Part shown: positions 51,366 to 57,897 of the stretch, piece after piece
Layout: each line of letters opens with the position of its first letter
Position numbering within the stretch: the stretch's first letter is position 1
NCBI GenBank assembly: GCA_015063305.1
Contig: SVUJ01000013.1
Location: 1 to 61,627, forward strand
DNA from: Oscillospiraceae bacterium
GTDB lineage: Bacteria > Bacillota > Clostridia > Oscillospirales > CAG-272
Direction of reading: 5' to 3'
DNA: 61,627 nucleotides
Position numbers and translations under genes: made by a program
The notes under the pieces: model-generated
What the model was told of the DNA's origin: nothing
What the model saw: the letters and a program-made list of their open reading frames with translations, nothing else
The model's database searches: none

Positions 51366-51911
51366 TTAATCAAAAAGAAAATTTACGTTCCCCGCCATAA
51401 GCGCCAATACACCTCGGTATATTGCCTCGGGTCGCTCGTAAAAGTTCTCCTTCATTCTCTGCGCACGGTTCAGAGTATCAACGATAAGGCTCTGAGAGAA
51501 CATGATCTCCCCTTTCTCTATGAACGAAGCGGTGACCTTATACTTGTCGCCCTCAAGCTTTTCTATCTCGCATTTGGTCACGACCTCTCTCTTCTTAAAG
51601 TCAAGATAGCGAAGCGCCATCGCAAGGCTCTGGTCAAGGATAGTGGAAAGAATATCGCCGTTGAGCTCTCTTGCAACGCATCTTCCCTTCTCTGTCACCT
51701 CGTAAAGAGTTTCCTCCTCTGTTTTGACCTCTCTTATCAGGTCAAGATCGATCATCTCGTGAAACGCCTCGGCAAAGTCGAGATACACGATATAATCGGT
51801 CTGCATAACAATGTCGTTTATACTTATAAAGTCAAGCGGATAGTTTATATTTTCAAGAAGATACAGCACGAATATCTTGACATTCCGCATGCCTCCTATT
51901 TGTGAAGCCAT
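51366..51911 (-). CDS. DUF4364 family protein
   Basis: A 181-residue protein of the clostridial DUF4364 family. The N-terminal part (about 1-80) resembles a winged helix-turn-helix (KIFVLYLLENINYPLDFISINDIV and a YEVTEKGR wing), so a regulator is likely, but no target is known. AAGGAGG lies eight bases before the ATG. Divergent from hom; monocistronic. Confidence 0.83.
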   Translation of the reverse strand: MASQIGGMRNVKIFVLYLLENINYPLDFISINDIVMQTDYIVYLDFAEAFHEMIDLDLIREVKTEEETLYEVTEKGRCVARELNGDILSTILDQSLAMALRYLDFKKREVVTKCEIEKLEGDKYKVTASFIEKGEIMFSQSLIVDTLNRAQRMKENFYERPEAIYRGVLALMAGNVNFLFD

Positions 51912-51978
51912 ATATTTTACCTCCTTAGGTAGCTTTTATGATATTTTATCATATTTTTTATTTTTTTTCAATATATGT

Positions 51979-52007
51979 TTGCATTTTAATAAAAAATATG
52001 GTATTAT
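51979..52007 (+). promoter_or_regulatory. hom promoter
   Basis: TTGCAT (51979-51984), 17-bp spacer, TATTAT (52002-52007), giving a leader of about 25 bases before the hom ATG; no riboswitch fits. Confidence 0.7.
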
Positions 52008-52040
52008 ATATCTATTACAGATGAGAGGAATGATTTATCC

Positions 52041-53240
52041 ATGATAAAAATAGCTATTCTTGGTTTTGGTGTTGTTGGAAGCGGTACTGCTGAGGTGCTC
52101 ACCGAAAATCAAAAAATAATCGAGGAACGTCTTGGCTGTGAATACAGCATAAAATATATTCTCGACCTTCGCGATTTTCCCGAAAGTCCTTTTGCTGACC
52201 TCGTTGTCCGCGACTTCAACGTAATACTTAACGACCCTGAGGTAACGGTAGTAGCCGAGATGATGGGCGGCTCTCACCCCGCTTACGACTTCTCTAAGGC
52301 TTGTCTTGAGGCGGGAAAGAATGTTGTTACATCTAACAAAGAGGTCGTATCCAACTTCGGTGTTGAGCTCTGCGAGATCGCTCGTAAGAACGGCGTACGC
52401 TATCTCTTTGAGGCGAGCGTTGGCGGCGGCATACCCGTTATACGTCCTATGCTCAACGACCTTGCATCAAATAAAATAACTAAAATCTGCGGTATCCTCA
52501 ACGGAACTACAAACTATATCCTCACTAAGATGCGCGACGAGGGCGCGTCCTTTGCCGATGCTCTCGGCGAGGCTCAGAGGCTCGGATACGCAGAGGCTAA
52601 CCCCTCTGCCGACGTCGACGGTATAGACGCCGCAAGAAAGATAGTTATCCTTGCCGCGCTTGCTTCGGGTAAGCTTATCTCCCCCAAGTCTATCCACACC
52701 GAGGGTATATCGAGCATCTCCCTGCTTGACACAAAGGTGGCTGAGGCTCTGGGCTGCTCTATAAAGCTTATCGGTCAGGCTCATGTGTCGGCTGACGGTC
52801 TTTGCGCGCTCGTTTCTCCTTGTATGGTACCTAAGCACAATCCTCTTAGCAGAATAGACGACGTTTTCAACGGTATCCTTATAGACGCGAATATGGTTGG
52901 CGAGGTAATGTTCTACGGACCGGGCGCAGGTAAGCTCCCCACAGCAAGCGCCGTTGTTGCCGATATAATAGACGTTATCGCGCATATGGATTCCGAGCTC
53001 AAGACTATAAATTGGGAAGAGGCTGTGCCCGCAGACCTTACCGATTTTGACAGTTTCTCCTGCGCGAGAGTATTTATAGCGTCCGAAGCATTGAGCTTTG
53101 CAGACGACGTAACGGTTGTAAAGACCGCGCAGCTTGACGAAGCTTTTGCTTATCTCACCGCTCCCCTCACCGAGGCACAGGCGAACGATATAAGCCAGAC
53201 AAACAAAAACAGCATTATCTCTGTATTCAGAGCTCTCTGA
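52041..53240 (+). CDS. hom: Homoserine dehydrogenase
   Basis: Reduces aspartate semialdehyde to homoserine for threonine and methionine synthesis. The 399-residue protein has the NAD(P) loop ILGFGVVGSGTAEVL, VVTSNKEVVSNFG, ICGILNGTTNYILTKM, and the catalytic region AEANPSADVDGIDAARKIVILA with the conserved lysine and aspartates. After residue ~340 there is a short C-terminal segment, possibly a reduced ACT domain. The gene is alone; asd, thrB and thrC are not adjacent. Confidence 0.95.
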   Translation: MIKIAILGFGVVGSGTAEVLTENQKIIEERLGCEYSIKYILDLRDFPESPFADLVVRDFNVILNDPEVTVVAEMMGGSHPAYDFSKACLEAGKNVVTSNKEVVSNFGVELCEIARKNGVRYLFEASVGGGIPVIRPMLNDLASNKITKICGILNGTTNYILTKMRDEGASFADALGEAQRLGYAEANPSADVDGIDAARKIVILAALASGKLISPKSIHTEGISSISLLDTKVAEALGCSIKLIGQAHVSADGLCALVSPCMVPKHNPLSRIDDVFNGILIDANMVGEVMFYGPGAGKLPTASAVVADIIDVIAHMDSELKTINWEEAVPADLTDFDSFSCARVFIASEALSFADDVTVVKTAQLDEAFAYLTAPLTEAQANDISQTNKNSIISVFRAL

Positions 53241-53257
53241 TATTACCCAAAACAGAA

Positions 53258-53290
53258 ACACGGCTGACGTAGTACGTCAGCCGTGTTTTT
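53258..53290. terminator. Terminator after hom
   Basis: ACACGGCTGACGT pairs with ACGTCAGCCGTGT and is followed by TTTTATAG. Also placed to stop the convergent DUF6440-like gene. Confidence 0.9.
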
Positions 53291-53316
53291 ATAGTTTGTT
53301 TGCACCGACAAATCAG

Positions 53317-53493
53317 TTATTCTTCGATAGGTGTAACTATCGGTTTTCCTTCTTTGTCAAGCAAAACCGTAAGTCCGCCCGCATGACCGCTTGCGTGATA
53401 CAAATAATTAACGCCTGTTTCCTTATCTACCCAAATTTCGATAGTCCCTGCCCCTTGGCGGTATACTCTTTCAAATCTTTTTTCTTTAGCCAT
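53317..53493 (-). CDS. Small DUF6440-like protein
   Basis: A 58-residue protein (MAKEKRFERVYRQGAGTIEI...) with the DKETGVNYLYHASGHAGGLT and LLDKEGKPIV segments I associate with DUF6440, a family of small proteins of unknown function in Firmicutes. The ATG at 53493 has AGGA seven bases before it; a start eight codons upstream is less good. Located at the edge of the accessory patch. Confidence 0.75.
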   Translation of the reverse strand: MAKEKRFERVYRQGAGTIEIWVDKETGVNYLYHASGHAGGLTVLLDKEGKPIVTPIEE

Positions 53494-53823
53494 AGTAATA
53501 TCCTCAGTCAAATTCAAGTTTATCTGTCAGTTGCATTATATCATAAAATCCCCGAAATCTAAATACTCTTTGCGGGGTTCTTTGCAAATCAAGTACCATT
53601 AAAAACGGGAGGGCGAAACAAAAAGCTCTGCCAACAAATTTTATACGGGAGCATTCCATATGCTCCCGTATAATCGGGCGTATATGGAATCCGCCCCTAC
53701 AAAGACACCCATAAACAAAAACAGCACCCACCAAAAGTGGGTGCCGTAATTTTGAAATAAGAATACAGAGAACCGTCCCCTGTCTTCCGAACCGTCCCCT
53801 GTCTTCCTTGGTGTTTCAAAAAA
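53494..53823. repeat. Gene-free gap with several hairpins and repeat units
   Basis: Contains a perfect TATACGGGAGCAT/ATGCTCCCGTATA hairpin (53642-53672), then a GGGCG...CGCCCCTAC unit (53675-53700). A GCACCCAC/GTGGGTGC stem (53724-53744) is followed on minus by TGTTTTTGTTT and is a likely terminator for the gene at 53824. Two tandem 19-bp copies beginning GAACCGTCCCCTGT lie at 53770-53807. A TATAAT-like -10 lies close to the DUF6440-like gene. Confidence 0.7.
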
Positions 53824-54681
53824 TCACTCTTTTGCTGTAAGACCGGTCAAACGTTCGAGCACATCAATTTCATAACAGGGGAAATATATGCCAAACGCCT
53901 GCCCATCGCGTTCACCTTCCAAAATATAATATGGTTTAAAGAAGACGTTGCCGACATTATTTTCCGTCATCTTATACTTCTTAAACTCACCGCTTCTTGG
54001 ACCTTCTTCTTTATTCCAGAACAAAATGGAAATGCGTTTATTTACAGTTTTGATTGCCTTTAACTCATCGAGCTTAAACGAGTGAACAGTTTCCAGATCA
54101 GTTATATGAAGCATTCCGTCATTTACATATATTTTCATCTCTGCATTAAAGCATGCGGCGCTTTGAAGCGCAGAGTACTGTATTACTATATCTTCGTTTT
54201 TGATCTTGTAGTTGAAGGTCAAAATGTCCACAGTATTGGCATCTGCGGGAACACCTAACAAATCATATATGTCCTGAATGTTTTTTTCAAGCTGTTCTGC
54301 CTGTTCCTCGGCATTCTCTTCCTGCATGACTGCTTTTTCTTTGGATTTTGCCATAAGGGTAAGTACCAGCCAAATAAGCCCGCATATGATTCCACTTCCA
54401 ATTAGAATCGGAGCGTTTCTTAATGCCTCGGCAAAGCTTATTGAGCCAAGAGCCTTTATTATGGCGATAAATACGAAAAGAGCATATACACCAGATAAAT
54501 ATTTCACAATCCTTATCCACAGGGGCAGCTTGCTTTTCTCAACTGTCTGCTCCAAGCATTCACGTCGGTTTTCAAACTCCTCCGATGCCTGTGACGGTAT
54601 TGTTTTAGTTATAAATTCATCGCCGTTTATTACTTCATTCTTTTTGTCAGTTGTAATGTCTATAGCAAAGATAGGTTTCAT
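53824..54681 (-). CDS. Hypothetical membrane protein with two helices and coiled coil
   Basis: Not recognised. The 285-residue protein has a cytoplasmic-looking N-terminus (about 1-55), two membrane helices (about 62-82 and 92-116), an acidic Glu/Gln-rich coiled-coil stretch (KEKAVMQEENAEEQAEQLEK) and a C-terminal beta-rich domain of about 150 residues resembling a PH-like or YcxB-like fold (VNDGMLHITDLETVHSFKLDEL). The ATG at 54681 has AGGAGG nine bases before it. Transcription probably starts in the repeat at 54754-54841. Confidence 0.72.
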   Translation of the reverse strand: MKPIFAIDITTDKKNEVINGDEFITKTIPSQASEEFENRRECLEQTVEKSKLPLWIRIVKYLSGVYALFVFIAIIKALGSISFAEALRNAPILIGSGIICGLIWLVLTLMAKSKEKAVMQEENAEEQAEQLEKNIQDIYDLLGVPADANTVDILTFNYKIKNEDIVIQYSALQSAACFNAEMKIYVNDGMLHITDLETVHSFKLDELKAIKTVNKRISILFWNKEEGPRSGEFKKYKMTENNVGNVFFKPYYILEGERDGQAFGIYFPCYEIDVLERLTGLTAKE

Positions 54682-54753
54682 AGAATCTTGCCTCCTAATG
54701 TCATTGAAAACAGAGAGCACGGATTTGCGTTTATCGCCCCCTGCTTGCTTACA

Positions 54754-54841
54754 ATAATTATACCATACGCATGGTATATTGTCAAGAACTGTAAGAAGTT
54801 AAAAACTCCGTACTTGAATGTTGCCAAACAAGTACGGAGAA
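54754..54841 (-). repeat. 88-bp terminator-promoter repeat, copy A
   Basis: On the minus strand, in order: a CTCCGTACTTG/CAAGTACGGAG stem (plus 54806-54839) followed by TTTTT, then TTGACA (plus 54780-54785), 17 bp, TATAAT (plus 54757-54762). It aligns without gaps to 55586-55673 with about 13 mismatches by my count. It stands just upstream of the gene at 54681. Confidence 0.85.
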
Positions 54842-54865
54842 GTATTTACTTTTTTATATCACACA

Positions 54866-54940
54866 GAGAACCGTCACCTGTGTTCTCTTTTTATAGGGCA
54901 AAGGACTGCGATTTGTCAAGACAGCGAACCGTCCCCTGTC
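54866..54940. repeat. Two dispersed ACCGTCCCCTGT-type repeat units
   Basis: One unit forms a GAGAAC...GTTCTC hairpin (54866-54887, with ACCTG in place of CCCTG), and the second is at 54925-54940. A minus-strand TTGACA-18-TATAAA lies between them (about 54891-54920). The same core occurs at 53770-53807 and inverted at 55532-55555. Confidence 0.7.
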
Positions 54941-54965
54941 TTTCCCGGAGAATTAAATTAATATT

Positions 54966-55427
54966 TTAATTTTTACTTTCCATGGTTTCACCTGTATTTA
55001 AATACTTATTAATTAAATCATTAAATTGTTCTTCATTACATTTCAACCATGAAATATGAGGCTGTAAGGAACCGTCTTCTTCATCATATTTAAAATGTTT
55101 GGATTCAACTACAGATATAAGATCATATTCTCCGTTTGCAAAAACAATCATAAAACATTTTCCACGCGGCGTTTTTAAATTTGTACCATATCTTTTCATT
55201 TCAAAGCTCTCAATATCGTTCATACACTGCTCAACCATAGTAATATCCAATTGTTTTATAATCACATAATTTTCATAATTATAATGATCATTTGTTAGAC
55301 TTAAATCAACTATTTTTATTTCAGTCACTTCAGAGCAATCCTTTTCAAACTTCCAATAGTGGGGACTTTGTTTACAAGAAACAAATGTCAATAAAATTAC
55401 TAATAGCAATATTGAAAACTTTTTCAT
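54966..55427 (-). CDS. Small hypothetical lipoprotein
   Basis: A 153-residue protein with a lipoprotein signal peptide ending in the lipobox TFVSC (Cys 18), so it is probably membrane-anchored on the outside. The mature part is hydrophilic with no motif I know. Base composition and codon use (AAA, AAT, ATT, TTA) are much more AT-rich than the neighbours, which suggests acquisition. AGGAG lies before the ATG. It is flanked on both sides by copies of the 88-bp terminator-promoter repeat. Confidence 0.75.
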   Translation of the reverse strand: MKKFSILLLVILLTFVSCKQSPHYWKFEKDCSEVTEIKIVDLSLTNDHYNYENYVIIKQLDITMVEQCMNDIESFEMKRYGTNLKTPRGKCFMIVFANGEYDLISVVESKHFKYDEEDGSLQPHISWLKCNEEQFNDLINKYLNTGETMESKN

Positions 55428-55444
55428 AGTTTCTCCTAATTAAG

Positions 55445-55537
55445 TTAATATCCAAACAAAAAGTATAAAGGAATTGCGATTGGTCCAAATAGGTTTTCAA
55501 CAATAGCCCACGCCAATGAACTTTTTTTGAAGAACAC
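55445..55537 (-). pseudogene. 3' remnant of a membrane protein gene cut by a repeat
   Basis: On the minus strand an open frame ends ...SLAWAIVENLFGPIAIPL-YFLFGY and stops at 55445-55447, 17 bases before the start of the lipoprotein gene. This looks like the last membrane helix of a real protein. Upstream it runs directly into the inverted ACCGTCCCCTGT repeat (55532-55555) and a stop, so the 5' part is missing and there is no start codon. Confidence 0.55.
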
Positions 55538-55555
55538 AGGGGACGGTTCTCTGTG
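55532..55555. repeat. Inverted ACCGTCCCCTGT repeat unit
   Basis: GAACACAGGGGACGGTTC followed by TCTGTG, the reverse complement of the units to the left, with an AACACAG/CTGTGTT stem around it. Confidence 0.7.
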
Positions 55556-55585
55556 TTATTAAGATTTCACGCGCCCTCTGTTTTT

Positions 55586-55673
55586 ATAATTGTACCATAT
55601 CCCCGACATATTGTCAAGAACTGTAAGAAGTCAAAAACTCCGTACTTGAATGTTACGGGACAAGTACGGAGAA
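55586..55673 (-). repeat. 88-bp terminator-promoter repeat, copy B
   Basis: Same layout as copy A: CTCCGTACTTG/CAAGTACGGAG stem (plus 55638-55671) with TTTTT on minus, then TTGACA (plus 55612-55617), 17 bp, TACAAT (plus 55589-55594). It lies downstream of rpsI and upstream of the lipoprotein gene. Confidence 0.85.
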
Positions 55674-55686
55674 TTTCCTGTCTTTC

Positions 55687-55711
55687 GGGTCGCCGAGGAC
55701 GTCGACCCCTA
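55687..55711. repeat. Solo arm of the inverted-repeat element
   Basis: GGGTCGCCGAGGACGTCGAC then CCCTA matches one arm of the elements at 60593 and 61135 but has no partner arm nearby. Confidence 0.65.
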
Positions 55712-55735
55712 CAATTATACAATAACATACACAAA

Positions 55736-55766
55736 ACAAAAAGCTCTGCCGAAGCAGAGCCTTTTG
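55736..55766 (-). terminator. rplM-rpsI terminator
   Basis: GCTCTGC/GCAGAGC stem with a CGAA loop, followed on minus by TTTTTGTTTTG. Confidence 0.85.
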
Positions 55767-55793
55767 TATATCGAAATAATCCCAAACGGGTAA

Positions 55794-56195
55794 TTATCTC
55801 TTGGAGAACTGAGGAGCACGACGTGCTGCCTTGAGTCCGTACTTCTTTCTTTCCTTCATACGAGGGTCACGAGTGAGGAAGCCTGCTGCCTTGAGTGCGG
55901 GCTTGTAGCTCTCGTCTGCCTGTACAAGGGCTCTTGCAAGACCGTGACGGATTGCTCCTGCCTGTCCGGAAAGGCCGCCGCCGTTTACTCTTGCGATGAT
56001 ATCGAACTTACCTGCTGTTCCGGTTGCCGCGAAAGGCTGGTTTACGATAAGCTTGAGTGTTTCAAGTCCGAAATACTCCTCGATATCCTTCTTGTTTATT
56101 GTGATAACTCCTGTGCCGGGTACTATGCGTACGCGTGCAACAGACTTCTTTCTTCTTCCTGTGCCGTAGAAATAAGGCTTAGAACTGGTATACAT
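55794..56195 (-). CDS. rpsI: 30S ribosomal protein S9
   Basis: Ribosomal small-subunit protein, 133 residues, with the signature [17 protein letters not shown] at the N-terminus, [19 protein letters not shown] and the conserved C-terminal RRAPQFSKR whose tail contacts the P-site tRNA. It follows rplM by 19 bp, the universal rplM-rpsI pair. Confidence 0.97.
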   Translation of the reverse strand: MYTSSKPYFYGTGRRKKSVARVRIVPGTGVITINKKDIEEYFGLETLKLIVNQPFAATGTAGKFDIIARVNGGGLSGQAGAIRHGLARALVQADESYKPALKAAGFLTRDPRMKERKKYGLKAARRAPQFSKR

Positions 56196-56214
56196 TATTT
56201 AAGTCCCCCTTCCA

Positions 56215-56643
56215 TTATATCTCATAAGCTTCGGGCTTCTGTGCCGCATGCTTATGATCTGCTCCGGCGTAAACCTTGAGTCTTGTTGCACTCTTTGCGC
56301 CGATAGTGTTGTGAGGGAGCATTCCCTTTATTGCAAGCTCCATTGCAAGCTCAGGCTTTGTTGCCATAAGAGTCTTGTACTGAACCTCCTTAAGTCCTCC
56401 GATGTAGCCGGAGTGACGGCGGTAGTACTTCTGCTCAAGCTTCTTGCCTGTGAGAACTGCCTTGTCTGCATTGATTACTATAACGAATTCTCCGCAATCA
56501 ACGTGGGGAGTGAATTCGGGACGGTGCTTTCCGCGAAGGATATTTGCCGCTGCTACTGCGGTTCTTCCCATGGGCTTACCCGCTGCATCGATAACATACC
56601 ACTTACGCTCAAGCGTTTCTGCTTTTGCCATGTAAGTTGACAT
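56215..56643 (-). CDS. rplM: 50S ribosomal protein L13
   Basis: Ribosomal large-subunit protein, 142 residues, with [39 protein letters not shown] and the KMLPHNTIG-like [21 protein letters not shown]. The ATG at 56643 has GGAGG upstream and fits the normal length; a long in-frame extension to 56718 would run through the promoter. Confidence 0.97.
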   Translation of the reverse strand: MSTYMAKAETLERKWYVIDAAGKPMGRTAVAAANILRGKHRPEFTPHVDCGEFVIVINADKAVLTGKKLEQKYYRRHSGYIGGLKEVQYKTLMATKPELAMELAIKGMLPHNTIGAKSATRLKVYAGADHKHAAQKPEAYEI

Positions 56644-56689
56644 TTCTGTTTCCTCCAAAAATTTTATCTTTATTTTTTCATGCTTGCAT

Positions 56690-56718
56690 ATTATATCATG
56701 CAATATTATGCTTGTCAA
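56690..56718 (-). promoter_or_regulatory. rplM-rpsI promoter
   Basis: Minus-strand TTGACA (plus 56713-56718), 17-bp spacer, TATAAT (plus 56690-56695), perfect consensus. Confidence 0.9.
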
Positions 56719-56911
56719 TAGCTTTTTTGAATTTTTTTCAATATTTTAATTTAGATATTTCATATCTCTCGTTTTCTCTCGTTTTCGTATCATTTCCTCT
56801 TAAATCCTCAACTTCGATTTCATTTTTATTTTTAACTTTTTCTCTGTCATAATCTGATTTTCCGCCGAATATGATTTAACATCTGAAATCTACGGAGGAT
56901 AATTAAAAACC

Positions 56912-57865
56912 ATGATAAACACGTATAAACCCGAAGGAAGACTCATTTCAAGTGTCCAAAACCACGAATACACCTCTTCCCTGCCTATGCTTGAACGCGC
57001 TATGGACGAGGGAAAAATACTTGAAGCTACCGTCCTTTTGTGCGACAGCGATCTCTCTCTTCACGTTGATCTGGGCGGCATAAGCGGTATCATCGCCCGC
57101 GAGGATGCGCTCTGGTGTCGCGAGGGCGAGGTACTTAAGGATATAGCCGTAATAAGCCGAGTGGGAAAGCCCGTATGCTTCAAGGTGACCGAGATACGAA
57201 GTGAGAACGGAAAGCCTGTTGCTATCCTCTCCCGCAGACTTGCTCAGCTTGAATGTATGAGAAATTATCTTTCTCTCTTAAACGCGGGAGATATAATCCC
57301 CGCTACGGTTACTCATATGGAAAATTTCGGGGCGTTTGTAGATATCGGTTGCGGTATATCCTCTTTGCTGTCGGTCGACTGCATATCTGTATCGCGCATA
57401 TCACACCCCTCGGACCGTCTTTGCGTGGGTGACAAGATACATACCGTTGTAAAGAGCATAGACCGCGACAGCGGGAGAATTTTCGTTAGTATGCGTGAGC
57501 TTCTCGGTACTTGGGAGGAAAACGCCGCCGAGTTCGAGGCGGGGCAGACGGTTGCGGGGATTGTGAGAAGCATCGAGAGCTATGGCGTGTTTATCGAGCT
57601 TGCGCCAAACCTTGCGGGACTTGCCGAGATAAGAGAAAACACGCGCGACACCCAGATAGCGGTGGTGGGCGAATACGTTGCCGTATACATAAAGAGCATA
57701 ATCCCCGAGAGAATGAAGATAAAGCTGGTTATGATAGACTCCTACAAGGGCAATCTACCTCCAAACACCTTGAAATATTTTATCGACACCGCACACACCT
57801 CGCACATAGACCGTTGGAGATACTCCCCCGAGGGAAGCCGAAAGCTTATTGAAAGTGTATTTTAA
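56912..57865 (+). CDS. Triple S1-domain RNA-binding protein
   Basis: A 317-residue protein with three S1/OB-type domains, roughly residues 36-110 (degenerate), 126-198 (PATVTHMENFGAFVDIGCG, RIFVSMREL) and 208-278 (VAGIVRSIESYGVFIELAPN). It is similar to the S1-like proteins of Clostridia (not the six-domain S1 of proteobacteria) and probably binds mRNA or the ribosome. GGAGG precedes the ATG. Alone between rplM and pcrA, with a terminator after it. Confidence 0.85.
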   Translation: MINTYKPEGRLISSVQNHEYTSSLPMLERAMDEGKILEATVLLCDSDLSLHVDLGGISGIIAREDALWCREGEVLKDIAVISRVGKPVCFKVTEIRSENGKPVAILSRRLAQLECMRNYLSLLNAGDIIPATVTHMENFGAFVDIGCGISSLLSVDCISVSRISHPSDRLCVGDKIHTVVKSIDRDSGRIFVSMRELLGTWEENAAEFEAGQTVAGIVRSIESYGVFIELAPNLAGLAEIRENTRDTQIAVVGEYVAVYIKSIIPERMKIKLVMIDSYKGNLPPNTLKYFIDTAHTSHIDRWRYSPEGSRKLIESVF

Positions 57866-57870
57866 ATAGG

Positions 57871-57896
57871 AAAGGCAGAGCGTTGCTCTGCCTTTT
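57871..57896. terminator. Bidirectional terminator between S1-like gene and pcrA
   Basis: AAAGGCAGAGC/GCTCTGCCTTT stem with a three-base loop, between convergent genes. Confidence 0.9.
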
Positions 57897-57897
57897 A

